A stretch of 64,000 nucleotides of DNA from Xenopus tropicalis (lineage: Eukaryota > Chordata > Amphibia > Anura > Pipidae): the NCBI RefSeq assembly GCF_000004195.4, contig NC_030683.2:67382764-67446763 (forward strand), read 5' to 3'. Position numbers and translations under genes: made by a program. This document shows, in pieces, positions 47,801 through 60,989 of this stretch. Each line of letters opens with the position of its first letter. The first letter of the stretch is position 1. Below the pieces are notes generated by a model. That model was not told where the DNA came from. It was given only the letters and a program-made list of their open reading frames with translations, and did not search any database.

Positions 47801-50800
47801 TACTGCTGAAGAAGATATTGCCACTTTCAAACAGGGATAGTGGTTTATCATATTTCTGTCATATTTCTTTCTCTTACAAAGCAATAGTGCTGTCCTTTAC
47901 AGAACAGATCCTAGATGTCTTTATAAACGCATTGTTCACATAATTGTCTCAAAAGTTTCCTGTTTTAGAATAGATTTACAGCACTAAATCAATTTGGTGG
48001 CTGGACATGATTCCAGAAATGTAAATAGCTTATTTTGTCCTTTTAAACTAGTTTTCACAAATCAAGAACCCCTTTATCTGTTATGGGCTGAACAACCCAA
48101 TGTTATAAAACAAAAACAGGCCTGCCAGGGATCTATCAGTTAGAATCAGTCTTCAAGGGACTATGTTAGGTGTCACCTTTCATGTTTGCTTAGAGTTTGA
48201 TCAGTTAACAGTATAAAACAAAACTCACATGTTTTCATGATACAGAGTACAGAGCAGTACTTAAGGAAATGGTGTGAGAAATCCCTTTCTTACAGTAGGT
48301 TGTGATTTGCATGTTCTTGTGGTGCAGCAACCACATACCATTGCAAAGATATTGAAAGGGCGATATTCAGATAACCTAACACCAGACCAAAGAGGCTTAA
48401 AAGCCAAACCACACAACAGGGTAACTGTCATATTGTACATATAATGCTTTCAGTGGTGGGAACCTTGTGCATATCTGTTACAAACCCCCCCCAACCCTGG
48501 TGAAAGCTGAAATTCCATTTTCTTTAATCAGATTTCAATTTCTGATCTTCTGGTACAGGTATGGGACATGTTATCCAGAATGCTTGGGACCAGGGGTTTT
48601 CCAGATAAGGGATCTTACCATAATTTGGATCTTCATAACTTAAGTCGGCTAATGTAATATAGTTTAGTGAGAATGTGTGACAGCAACTCAGAGGTCCCCC
48701 CACATAACTGTACATTTTATTTTATTTTTGGTGGGGGGGGAGGGGTTGTCCTGAAATGAAGCCAAGGGGCACAGGGTGTAGGCTGTTCCTGTATATTCTT
48801 ACTTAGGTTTATTAAAATTATATTTTACCAAGGCTCGTAACTTCATGAGAGCAATGAAGATTGGGCAGCAAGCTTTTTTCTACCACAGTAACTGCAAAGA
48901 GCCAGGAATTGCTGGCATTGTGCAGGTAAGTTAACTACTAGTTGATTAACTTACATTTACCACATTATACCCTATCTTAGTATAACCCCCCCACTCATAT
49001 TTGCAAAAGTCACTGGCCAATTGTCTCATGAATTGCAAAACTATGCAGCAGACTTGTCTGTAGGCGATTGGGTTCTACACCACGAAATTCCATCCTAGTG
49101 TTGCAAGTGCAGTGCAAATTGATATTTACTTGTTTGTGAAAGCACACTCAATTTGTTAAATATATGATTCATAATATACCTATTGTAATATTTCAATAAA
49201 TGCCTGTGATTCATTTTTATTGAAAATTAACAATTTCTGATTATATTCAGATTGTAAAAGAATCTTATGTGGACCATACTCAGTTCGACCCAAAAAATCC
49301 ACATTATGATGCCTCTAGCAGCCAGGATAACCCTAAATGGTCTATGGTGAGTATAAGATTCTTTTATACTATATGTACAACAACAAATATTTTATGTAGA
49401 GATCTAAAAATATATATTTTGTGTTTATAATGTGGTGCATGAGTCCATATTGTCATTGCATAAAAGAAGCAGTTGTTGTGAGGAGGTGGAGGTATTAAAG
49501 GTTCTGAATGCTCTTTGCGTGTTTGTAAGAGTGATCAGCTTGCACAAAGTTTGTGGAATGGGCAAAGAGGTTTCTCTGGCCCAAATCAATATCTGACTAA
49601 AAGTAGCAGCTACTATATTTGATATGCCTTGTCTTAAGGCAATAGTGACACACTATCACAGTCAGAATGAGAGTTCTCAAGATTTCAGCTGCAATTGCTA
49701 TGTGCCTAGGTCTTTGCAGTCTTCGGTACCTTTATATTCAAGTACAGGGACTAAAACAAACACAAAAAGAATGCTATGTGGGAGCTGTACGCTCAAAATT
49801 AAAGAGTACTTAAATGTTGGGAAAAGGAAAACTGACTATAGATTGCCATAGACCAACTATCCCAGAATGCAGGTGGCCAAATTGGAGCAGATCCAGTTGT
49901 TGGCCCAGGGGCTCAACAATCAGATCATACTGCAGGAGTACAGGGACCCATCGGCTGATAGCCATATCAAAGTACCAATTTTTTGCTTAATATCGGTCAC
50001 AATTTTTTGCTTAATATCGGTCAGGCAGGCAGTCCAGAGCCAACATACATGGGCTGATAAGCTGTTGATTTAAAATGGAGGGACCGAGCCAGCAATTATA
50101 AGCCTATGCATTGCTTAACATATCCTTTCTGTTGGGTGTCTTCAGTCTCAAAATACAATAAGCTCCTGCCTTTTAATGTCACATTTTCAAATATATGGCA
50201 ACAAAGAGACATGAGAGCAGTTCAAACTAATTTCTGCAACTGCACTTTGGTTTGAGTAAGCTGACTCATTATTGGTCTACTTTTGTTTTTGAGTCTAATC
50301 CTTATTTCTCTGTAGGTCTGCTAAGTGAAATGCATTCTAAAAGTGCAAACGAATATTTGAGGGTTTTTTTTTTCTTGTTTCCCATGTGATGTCTTAACTT
50401 AGCTTTTCTGCCATCTAGTGGGCGCATGGCATACGGTACCTTGGTAACCAGTGATCAGTTAGGATGTAAATGCCAAGGGATGGTTAGGTTCTGTATGTCA
50501 TGTGTTCCTACAAAATTTCCTATAATCCTGCCTTTTTTGTTTTGTACTGAAAGTAATGTAAATTTCTACTACACTGTTAGGCTTCCCTCACATAGGAATT
50601 TTGGATTGCAATGGCCCTCTTAGATAATCCAAGTATCACCTGCACTTGCTGAAAGCCGGCAATCAAGCTATCAAATTTTTCATTCAGTGTTCTTGTGTCA
50701 TCATTTGCAAATTCACATTTTACACACACTGTCTTTTAATTTCAGAGGTTTGGATCAGAGAGCTTAGGTTTGTGTATCCCTTAAACTGTATTGTACTAAC

Positions 50801-51387
50801 TGAAAACTATTGGGCCTAAAGTATTTAATGCAGGTAAACATTTTGGCACTACCTTTTCCTATTGTGTATTCACATAAACAACGCTGCTTTTTATAGTATA
50901 CTATCATATGTAGTTAGCAAAGTCTTTTTTTTTTCTATTTGTTACCAAAATAATTATTTCTTCCCTTTTAGGTGGATGTCCAGTTTGTACGGAAGTTAAA
51001 GCGTTACATTCCTCTGGCGGAGTTAAAGAAGCTTCACCTAAATGACAAATCATCAGGGGGCCCTCTAAGGAACATAGCTTTGTTTACAAGAGCAAGGCTC
51101 TCTGTGCAGCCTTTGACCCAAGGTGAGTAGTTTTGAGATGTCACTGCTTCAATTTTAAGCCAATAGGAAAGTCAGTATAAAAATTGCATGTTAATATTGG
51201 CATCTGCCTCAAGCACTTGCACTTGGTTTTAGGATGACCATAAGGATATTAATGCAAGGCATGCAGATATAACAAAATAGGTCTCTACAAGAAAAGAGCA
51301 TTTGTTCATTTGTGTATACATGATGTGTATTAATTATGTAAAGCCAATTAAATGGCTTAAGATGGGGTTTATTGTTCTCTCTCTCTA

Positions 51388-51430
<43 letters not shown>

Positions 51431-51458
51431 ATATATATATATAGATAGAGATATATAT

Positions 51459-51499
<41 letters not shown>

Positions 51500-52535
51500 A
51501 GAGAGACAACATATTTCTGAAGTGCTTTACAGATATCATTCATATTAGGTGATAAGAGTCTAAAGGTGGCCATACACGCACCGATATTATCGTACGAAAC
51601 CTCGTTTCGTACGATAATCGGTGCGTGTATGGCATGTCGGCGAGTCGACCGATATCGCAGGAAGCTGCTGATATCGGACGACTCGCCGATCGGACCAGTT
51701 TGAACATTTTGATCGGGCGCCATAGAAGGCGCCTGACCAAAATTCTCCCTTCAGAGCTGAATCGGCAGAAGGAGGTAGAAATCCTATTGTTTCTACCTCC
51801 TTACCTGCCGATTCAGCCCTGAATGGTGTGTGGCGGATCTTACGATGTTTCGTGCGACCGATGGTCGTACGAAACATCGTCAGATCGCCACATGTATGGC
51901 CACCTTAACACATATACTGTGGTCAGTTTAGTCAGAAGCCAACCAACCTGCCTGCCTGTATGTTTTTGGAAATGAAATCAAGTGCTATAAAATAAAAGCA
52001 AATGACCATATCATCCACAATCTTTAATTGATGCAGCTACATTCAAAGTATTTATTCAAAGAAGTACAGGTATCGGACCCCTTATTTGGAAACCCATTAT
52101 CCAGAAATTCTGAATTTACGGAACGCCTGTACCTTGTATTTGATCCCAACTATAATTCTTAATTCACCTATGAACTGACTTTCAGTATAATGTAGAAGTA
52201 ATATTCAAAGACAATTAGAAGTTGTGCTTCATTTTTTATAGTTTTTAAATGATTTCGATTTTTTGTTCTGCAGCTATTTTGTTTGAAATTCCAAAAAAAA
52301 AAAAAAAAAGCCCAAACAAAGTAGTTGCTAATAATAAAATTCTGGAATAATATAAGTATGCTACATGCAGATATCTTCTAGTCAAGGACAGGCCCCCATT
52401 TTATTGTTTTAATTATTTTACCTGACTAGAAGATTCTTTTTTTTTCCACTAAAAATTTTATTTTCATATTCAATTTGTCTTTGCACAGAGGAATTTGATT
52501 TTATTTTAAAGTTAGAAGATCAGAAAGACATATAA
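32839..52535 (+). CDS. thyn1: thyn1, thymocyte nuclear protein 1 (EVE domain), complete CDS
   Basis: Seven coding exons on the plus strand join to 675 nt, 224 residues plus stop; human THYN1 has 225. The first 50-60 residues are a Lys/Arg-rich nuclear-type tail (MRQTKRKRG, KHKKHKAVK). The EVE domain, a PUA-like fold linked to modified nucleic-acid bases, then runs from WLMKSEP to the C terminus, through CWDGVRNYQ, FFYHSNCKEPGI, NPKWSMVDVQFV and PLTQEEFDF. Human THYN1 was reported among 5-hydroxymethylcytosine readers and is linked to apoptosis (recalled knowledge, not shown here). The start is the first ATG of exon 2, aligned with the human start; exon 1 is non-coding and unplaced. Divergent from acad8, convergent with vps26b. 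Intron 3 is swollen to 11.3 kb by transposons. Confidence 0.96.
32882..34806. other. thyn1 intron 2
   Basis: Apart from the retroelement at 33676-34331, no feature recognised. Confidence 0.5.
33676..34331. mobile_element. Inverted-repeat retroelement, possibly Penelope-like LTR pair
   Basis: A 15-bp target duplication AATATGTGATCCTAT (33661-33675 and 34332-34346) brackets a 656-bp unit. Inside, arms of about 245 bases (about 33676-33920 and 34047-34292) are near-perfect inverted copies. A tail follows (ACCATGACCTGGATGAATG, AATCTTCATAGACATA). Variable-length duplications imply target-primed insertion, not a cut-and-paste transposon. Assignment to Penelope-like elements is an inference from recalled fish repeats with similar boxes. 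Related copies lie at 7787-7959 and 15755-15905. Confidence 0.7.
34807..34982 (+). CDS. thyn1: thyn1 exon encoding basic tail and EVE start
   Basis: 176 nt, from EEPKEVTEGAEQDRKS to LMKSEPETRIEKGLDMK. The WLMKSEP motif opens the EVE domain. Acceptor CACAG, donor GTAAGT; ends in phase 0. Confidence 0.96.
36109..37140 (-). pseudogene. Harbinger Myb/SANT-like accessory protein gene
   Basis: In Harbinger transposons a Myb-like partner binds DNA and helps bring the transposase into the nucleus (family knowledge). Exon 1 (37140-36882) starts MTRATPMSRAEMVYMVQILE and contains KFGVLRSKDQLQKCWSDLK, a Myb/SANT-like trihelix pattern with spaced tryptophan and basic residues; its donor is GTAAGTT. Exon 2 (36584-36366) encodes EQIKRARLLAMKRKRGQ (a likely nuclear signal) and an acidic Ser/Thr/Glu stretch. 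Exon 3 (36293-36109) encodes a coiled-coil-like NYQSKLRSCADRFQVAKKA and on to EITEIIDEIEKKSE. The frame seems to shift in the A-run at about 36250, so the copy is probably dead. Confidence 0.65.
37557..37690. repeat. Direct repeat, copy 1 (with A-run)
   Basis: TAAGTTATGGTTGCTGTTTA through TTTTGCACTTTTAAAAAAA is nearly identical to 39141-39270. Similarity continues about 14 bases past the A-run (ATT-TAAAAAC), so this is a DNA-level duplication rather than a poly(A)-tailed retrocopy. Confidence 0.9.
37799..37892. repeat. Palindrome with 32-base arms
   Basis: AGCACACCAGTGTGTCG at the left and CGACACACTGGTGTGCT at the right. Arms continue to TTTAAAT/ATTTAAA around a spacer of about 30 bases. It lies just upstream of the MADF gene body. 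Function unknown. Confidence 0.85.
38011..39076 (+). pseudogene. MADF/BESS-like protein gene of the Harbinger region
   Basis: MADF domains are Myb-related DNA-binding domains; MADF partner genes accompany the transposase in some PIF elements (family knowledge). After a CCCAG acceptor at 38010 the frame reads FLKEFIEAYHAQPCLWRVKS and on to CKRVYPSANIDFVKNKISNI, a typical MADF. A short duplication (AAAATGTCA repeated at about 38236-38251) then introduces a stop. Homology resumes in another frame as TDEIYTPRLWYYELLSF, with a further stop near 38369. A later exon (38559-39076) opens SLHSKSNDREEPAQ and holds ELDAFAFFVASKLRRM, a BESS-like segment, then a Pro/Ser/Asn-rich tail to TAA. The upstream exon(s) were not fixed. 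Confidence 0.72.
39141..39270. repeat. Direct repeat, copy 2 (in the MADF gene 3' region)
   Basis: Matches 37557-37690. It follows the MADF gene stop by about 65 bases, so it is probably the original 3' UTR location. Confidence 0.9.
39590..41586 (-). pseudogene. Harbinger DDE transposase gene (frameshifted, intron holds a MITE)
   Basis: PIF/Harbinger (HARBI1-like) transposase. Exon A (41586-41113) encodes MSAKYRAALVIVLASAYQE, then DDFKNYLRMSESCF, ISAEQRLITTLRFLATGKSF and ALKGEYLK, ending at a GTATAG donor. Exon B (40181 leftwards) resumes FLRLLKSGKQIAQQF. Catalytic blocks are visible: FPNCGGADRKHIRI (first Asp), VDIGKNGRLSDGG and ADEAFGLHENL (second Asp region), and RARRVVENAFGIL (Glu). At about 39690-39710 the frame breaks: the original frame ends after VFSTPL, while the continuing homology (SINLCPEKIDIVVLSCCVLH) lies in the next frame down to about 39590. 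The 931-bp intron contains MITE 40324-40897. It converges with the MADF gene. Confidence 0.82.
40324..40897. mobile_element. TTAA-type MITE in the transposase intron
   Basis: Ends AGGAGAAGGAAAGG and CCTTTCCTTCTCCT, flanked by TTAG (40320-40323, probably a changed TTAA) and TTAA (40898-40901). The interior is C-rich (CACAAACCCCC repeats). Confidence 0.8.
41814..42030. mobile_element. TTAA-type MITE, left part only
   Basis: TTAAAGGAGATGTCAACCC start, typical of Xenopus TTAA MITEs, followed by GCGGCCATTTTGCCGAGTGA. No right end found; it marks the right side of the Harbinger region. Confidence 0.45.
42400..44706. mobile_element. piggyBac-like non-autonomous element, left end unclear
   Basis: The right end TTGGCACTTGAAGGG is followed by TTAA (44707-44710), comparable to 7250-7267. 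The interior has diverged repeats of a module with GCATTGCCCC and TGGGGTGTTTGGTGGC (near 43010-43110, 43370-43470, 43490-43580 and 43860-43950), reminiscent of the modules in 4170-7263. The left boundary is approximate. Confidence 0.5.
46283..46351 (+). CDS. thyn1: thyn1 exon, EVE core
   Basis: 69 nt encoding FGIEDLMAQPSQTACWDG then VRNYQ. The CWDGVRNYQ loop is a hallmark of THYN1/EVE proteins. Acceptor TTTTAG, donor GTATAT. Confidence 0.96.
46352..48832. other. thyn1 intron 4
   Basis: Holds the CR1 fragment 46740-47670 and a CAGGTATGGGAC-type fragment at 48556-48660. The rest is unassigned. Confidence 0.6.
46740..47670 (-). mobile_element. CR1 non-LTR retrotransposon, 3' end (5'-truncated)
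   Basis: A 178-codon minus-strand frame (47652-47116) starts MRFNLDKCKVMHLGCKN and contains KDLGVLVDNKLGCSKQC, ILPLYRALVRPHLEYAVQFW, LERVQRRATKLVKGME and LEKRRLRGDMITMYKYI, the C-terminal reverse-transcriptase region of CR1. Below it to about 46740 is the remaining 3' part, rich in homology to the usual frog CR1 tail. The 5' portion is missing, as usual for target-primed insertion. The frame is fairly intact, suggesting a fairly young copy. Confidence 0.9.
48833..48925 (+). CDS. thyn1: thyn1 exon, EVE core
   Basis: 93 nt encoding ARNFMRAMKIGQQAFFYHSN, then CKEPGIAGIVQ. The FFYHSN stretch is an EVE core strand. Acceptor AAG, donor GTAAG. Confidence 0.97.
48926..50971. other. thyn1 introns 5 and 6 (around the exon at 49251-49346)
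   Basis: Unique-looking AT-rich sequence. No repeat or exon recognised besides the thyn1 exon. Confidence 0.5.
49251..49346 (+). CDS. thyn1: thyn1 exon, EVE core
   Basis: 96 nt encoding IVKESYVDHTQFDPKNPHYD, then SSSQDNPKWSM after one alanine. Acceptor TTCAG, donor GTGAG. Confidence 0.97.
50972..51122 (+). CDS. thyn1: thyn1 exon, EVE C-terminal half
   Basis: 151 nt encoding VDVQFVRKLKRYIPLAELKK and on to RLSVQPLTQ, plus one base. Acceptor TTTTAG, donor GTGAGT. Confidence 0.97.
51380..51502. repeat. Compound microsatellite (TCTA)n, (TA)n, (GA)n, G-run
   Basis: About 11 TCTA units, then TATATA/TAGATAGAGA words, then about 13 GA units and a G9 run. Confidence 0.95.
51564..51905. mobile_element. 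Harbinger-type MITE, matching the 35451 terminus
   Basis: Ends AGGTGGCCATACACG and CATGTATGGCCACCT, flanked by TAA (51561-51563, 51906-51908). The first about 35 bases follow the left terminus of the three-gene region closely (GGCCATAC, GATAT-ATCGTACGAA). Internal palindromes CGTACGAAAC/GTTTCGTACG. Confidence 0.88.
52489..52535 (+). CDS. thyn1: thyn1 terminal coding exon
   Basis: 47 nt: EEFDFILKLEDQKDI then TAA at 52533-52535. Acceptor CACAG. It parallels human EEFDFVLSLEEKEPS, so the reading frame is intact to the stop. Confidence 0.95.
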
Positions 52536-52640
52536 GGCTTGATGAGGCAACGTGAATCCTTGCTAAAGTCACCTGAATGAACATCATTCCATTTTCCTTT
52601 GTATCTGTTGTATTGTCTATGTTGTTTCTTTCACTTTTTA

Positions 52641-52646
52641 AATAAA
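52641..52646 (+). terminator. thyn1: thyn1 poly(A) signal AATAAA
   Basis: Canonical AATAAA about 105 bases after the thyn1 stop codon, the first on the plus strand in the 3' region. It predicts a short 3' UTR. Confidence 0.7.
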
Positions 52647-57524
<4,878 letters not shown>

Positions 57525-57674
57525 TCACTCCTGCTCTTGTTCAACTGCAGCAGCTCCGCTGTGTTGTGGTCTAGTCTCTGGATGACTTGTTCCCTCAAAT
57601 CGCTGAGAGGCAATGGCTGCTTGGTGGGACATACTCTTTCTTACAATGTCACCTTTTCGCCATAACACAACCTC
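57525..57674 (-). CDS. vps26b: vps26b terminal exon
   Basis: 150 nt with TGA at the complement of 57525-57527. Encodes EVVLWRKGDIVRKSMSHQAA, then IASQRFEGT, then a 20-residue Gln/Glu-rich end unlike the human TTSLGEVRTPSQLSDNN tail. The body of the exon is clearly VPS26B, so this is a lineage-specific tail rather than misassembly. Confidence 0.92.
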   Translation of the reverse strand, partial: EVVLWRKGDIVRKSMSHQAAIASQRFEGTSHPETRPQHSGAAAVEQEQE

Positions 57675-59400
57675 CTAAATATGACAAGAGTTAGAAATTG
57701 TCACTAACATGATTATGACCATCTTCTTTGTATCTCTGCATATGTATACAAAAATAAACAAAGCATATCTTCTTTTTTTTTTTTATTTTAACATGATTTA
57801 AATTTTACATAATGAATACCCATCTGTAAAAATTGCTAAAGGCAACTACTTTCTCCAGCAGCATACTGTATATAGTGGAGCCCAAATTACATGCCACATA
57901 TTCCCAATAAAAGAAAACTAGCTATGCACCATTTATCACTAAATGTTATTTGAACAGACAGCATGATGTTCAGGAATAAAATAAATACAGTGTGTAGACT
58001 TAAATGTAGGATTACCACAAAGACTAACTTATCTTTATATGTATCGTATCACTGACATGTTAAATTTACGGTAGGTCTTTGAAGTCCTACTAACCTGCTG
58101 TTTGAAATAACGCCTTTCCTCCTCATCTATCAGCACCAAGTTGAGGTAATAGCGCACGCTGAACTTCTTATTGATGTCCCTCATAGTTGGGGTTAGTTCA
58201 TAACCTGCTAAGAATAGTCGGATAGGAATAGATTCCCCTACAGATAAAAAAAATGAAGCTAAATTTCAGTAAACAACAGTAAGAATTTATTAAGCATATA
58301 AATTAATCTGGGTCACAGAAATGGACCATGGTTGAAGTCGATCCCGTTTATATCTTGTTTTTATATCTATTCACTGACCTCTCACTGGTGCACCATCCAT
58401 GATCTCATACTTGGCAATTGTGTCATTTTCGTGGTAAACATTTGGTCCTGTTCCTGTAGTTTCTCGCTTAATTATATCTATTTCCATGTGCTTAATCTTG
58501 ATTCGTACAAGGAGGAAATAAATTTTTCCCACAATGACATCTTTGAGGTGATATCTGAAAGAAATTTAGGGTGGTAATTTTGTTTCTATGAGTATTGCCA
58601 TTGAACTGTGTTTACAAAATTCCACACTTTTAGCCTGCTATTATAAAGTATGCAAAAATTAAATCTGCTTTATAAAATTTTAACCCCCACTGTGTAAGGT
58701 TTATCAGAGACAGTAACAATAAATACCCTAACACACACACAATAGGTCAGATCAGTGGTTGGCTCATTTCTCCCTGTTGCATGATAAATTGTAGTGTAGT
58801 TGTTCCATTGATGGGTCATACACATGATCATAATATGTCAGCCATAACTTGAGCAAACCAGATTACAAGTATGTGCAGGATGATAGCCAGGTGATCCACA
58901 AGCAAAGGACTATAAAGATTCCCTCATACAGGTGAACCCACTCTGGTATAGAAGCACCCAATAGCTTGTACAAAACTTGACCAAAATATTCATTGATAGC
59001 TAATCAAGGCTTAAATTATAGCTCAGAGCCTCTTTATCTATCAGTTTTTGTATGTAATTATGTTTGATGTATCCTATACTATAACAAGACTGGAGTACCA
59101 TAAAAATCGCTATTAATGCAAGCTCTGAACAGCTTTTCCATATGACACACTGCTTTGCACAACTGATCATTTTCAGCCAGGAGTAACCCTTGGATTAAGC
59201 AGACCATTAAATATTAGTGTCCTACTCATACCTACTTGGACTTGTTGTACTCAAACTCAATGTGAAGACAATCCTCAATGCCAACTTCCATCTTGATTGA
59301 AGAATTCAGCTCAGGGTAAGTGCTTAGGGTATGAACAACAATATCCATTTCCTTCACAACATCATTAAGACGACGACTGAGAGTAGCACGCAAGAAATAT
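57525..59400 (-). CDS. vps26b: vps26b, retromer subunit VPS26B (last four exons; 5' end off window)
   Basis: VPS26 is the arrestin-fold subunit of the retromer core, with VPS35 and VPS29, which retrieves cargo from endosomes on the cytosolic face (family knowledge). Four minus-strand exons join in frame and cover about 210 residues, corresponding to human residues about 127-336. The end of the N-terminal arrestin lobe (YFLRATLSRRLND) is followed by the C-terminal lobe (KYHLKDVIVGKIYFLLVRIK, LFLAGYELTPTMRDINKKF). The tail EVVLWRKGDIVRKSMSHQAA identifies paralogue B rather than A. The extreme C terminus (SHPETRPQHSGAAAVEQEQE) differs from the human one. The N-terminal exons are beyond 64000. 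Confidence 0.95.
58095..58237 (-). CDS. vps26b: vps26b exon
   Basis: 143 nt encoding GESIPIRLFLAGYELTPTMR and on to EEERRYFKQQ. Acceptor CTGTAG, donor GTTAGT. Confidence 0.96.
58379..58554 (-). CDS. vps26b: vps26b exon
   Basis: 176 nt encoding KYHLKDVIVGKIYFLLVRIK and on to YEIMDGAPVR. Acceptor CTTTCAG, donor GTCAGTG. Confidence 0.96.
59236..59400 (-). CDS. vps26b: vps26b exon (first in window)
   Basis: 165 nt encoding YFLRATLSRRLNDVVKEMDI and on to HIEFEYNKS. The donor is GTAGGT after TCCAA; reading past it gives a stop, which marks the true exon edge. Acceptor ATTCAG. Confidence 0.95.
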
Positions 59401-59730
59401 CTGAATAAAGAAGAGGTAACACAGAAATGGTTAGCTTCAACCTAAAGTATACCAATTCTATGGAATACTGCATATATATTTCAATAAAGTCATTTGTGCT
59501 AAATAAATAATAAAAGTTTAATTATTTGAAAGTACTGGCTTTTTCAATACTGTCACTTAAAGAAGTCTTTTTCTAAAAAACAATTCAATTCAACAAAGTG
59601 CAAGTGCTATAGTTTTATATTTTCAATTGGTGACTGAATAAATTAGATATAAAATATGCAGGTTTTTTTTAGAGTGCCAATTTTTTATAATCTCACTTAA
59701 AAAGGGGATTTATTACTAAGCGTTACATCC

Positions 59731-59859
59731 TTTTCTCTTAGTCCTATGGGAGACACAGGCACCATGGGGTTAAATCCCCTCCCATCAGGAGGCAGGACAC
59801 TTTACAATTTTGGTTTCTCCCCCTCTATAACCCTCTGCCCACTCCCAGGCACCTCAGTT
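59731..59859. repeat. DIRS inverted terminal repeat, 3' side
   Basis: Reads TTTTCTCTTAGTCCTATGGG, then ACACAGGCACCATGGGGTT, to CCCAGGCACCTCAGTT. Near-perfect inverse of 63675-63803. An extra outer stretch (59698-59730, GGGGATTTATTACT) is mirrored only in the internal complementary region. Confidence 0.9.
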
Positions 59860-59958
59860 ATGTAACAAAGACCGAGCAAACAGTGCTCTTAACAACAGTA
59901 AACTATAACACGGCTGAGTGAGAAGGTATGCATGACTCCCAAGTTTTCGGGGAGGGTG

Positions 59959-60042
59959 GCCTGTGTCCCCCATAGGAAAAAGGATGTAACGGTAAGTAAT
60001 AAATCCCCTTTTCTCTTGCGTCCTGGGGGACACAGGCACCAC
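59959..60042. repeat. DIRS internal complementary region
   Basis: 59959-60012 is the reverse complement of the outer 3' terminus (59698-59760), apart from a missing CTCTTAGT-like stretch. 60009-60041 is the reverse complement of the 5' terminus (63772-63804). The two halves abut, as expected for the template that rebuilds the ends in DIRS replication (family model). Confidence 0.85.
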
Positions 60043-60110
60043 GAGGACATACCAAAGCCGTCCCCAACTGGGAGGGAGGAAACAGAGCTATTAACATATT
60101 GCAGTCTAAC

Positions 60111-60977
60111 TTTTTTTTTTTGTAACTTAAATTTTTTATTGTTTTTTTATACATGGTAATTGTAACAGGCATATAGAAAGTCAGTAATAGGCATATTACA
60201 GTGTGGTCCAATGAATAAAGTGGGTTACCCTTGTCTCCAAGTACATAACATATCTGTTTATTGACATTTCTCATTAAACGAATCGTCCAATTTATCTTAG
60301 ATTGGTGGTAACACTTAAAAGAAACATCTGTGATTGCCTGTCCTAGTAACAGAAACAGATAGGTGGGGGGGAGGAAAAAAAAAAAAAAACCAAAAGAAAG
60401 ACAAGTAGGGTGATTTGGGTCCCTTGGGGAGGAAGAGAGAAATTAGTCGTGGTTGTGGATCAGGTGGGGGTATTAGTCTGGTCCCGGGTGTAACCTGTTC
60501 TATATCCTTATATTGGTTATGTAGTGGTCCCATCTAGACCAGACCTTTTCCCATTGTTTGTATCGGTCGCGGATGTTGGCCGTCATGTGCTCCATTTCCC
60601 TCATGTCTCTCACCCTTGAGAGGATATCTCCAAGTCTGGGGGATAAGGGGTTCTTCCACTGTCTAGTGATCGCAAGTCTGGTAGCTGTTAGAATAAAATT
60701 TGTCAACCTTTGTTCTGCAGCTGTATTATCTAATATTGGTCTACCCACCAATACTGTATAGATATCTAGTTGAATATTTTTAAGCATAATGCAAGATAAT
60801 AAGCCCCCTATTTCTTTCCACAGCGCAGATATTGTGGGGCATTGCCACATAATATGTTGGAGTGTCCCCCGTTCCCCACAGTTTCTCCAGCATAATGGGG
60901 AGGTACCTGGGAATATATGACTGAGCTTTTCGGGTGTATCATACCAGAAGAACATGGTTTTATATATGTTTTCTTTT
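60111..60977 (-). mobile_element. L1-like retrotransposon 3' end inserted in the DIRS
   Basis: Flanked by a 12-bp duplication TTGCAGTCTAAC (60099-60110 and 60978-60989). The left edge is a T-run, that is a poly(A) tail on the minus strand. A 151-codon minus frame (60955-60500) carries LCWRNCGERGTLQHIMWQCP, a CCHC-type L1 ORF2 C terminus, then SALWKEIGG and ITRQWKNPLSPRLGDIL. It is 5'-truncated, with about 0.87 kb retained. Confidence 0.93.
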
Positions 60978-60989
60978 TTGCAGTCTAAC

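Larger units (their letters stand above)
51123..52488. other. thyn1 last intron
   Basis: Contains the microsatellite 51380-51502, the Harbinger MITE 51564-51905, a CAGGTATSGGACC fragment at 52067-52135 and a TTAA-MITE fragment near 52205-52290. Confidence 0.7.
57675..59235. other. vps26b introns between last exons
   Basis: Short introns with no recognisable repeat apart from a T-run at about 57771-57784. Confidence 0.5.

Noticed and set aside
59221..59236. Apparent in-frame stop at the end of a vps26b exon
   Set aside because: Splicing at the GTAGGT donor two bases earlier keeps the frame, and the next exon starts with A-TAT-CAC giving the conserved KYHLKD.
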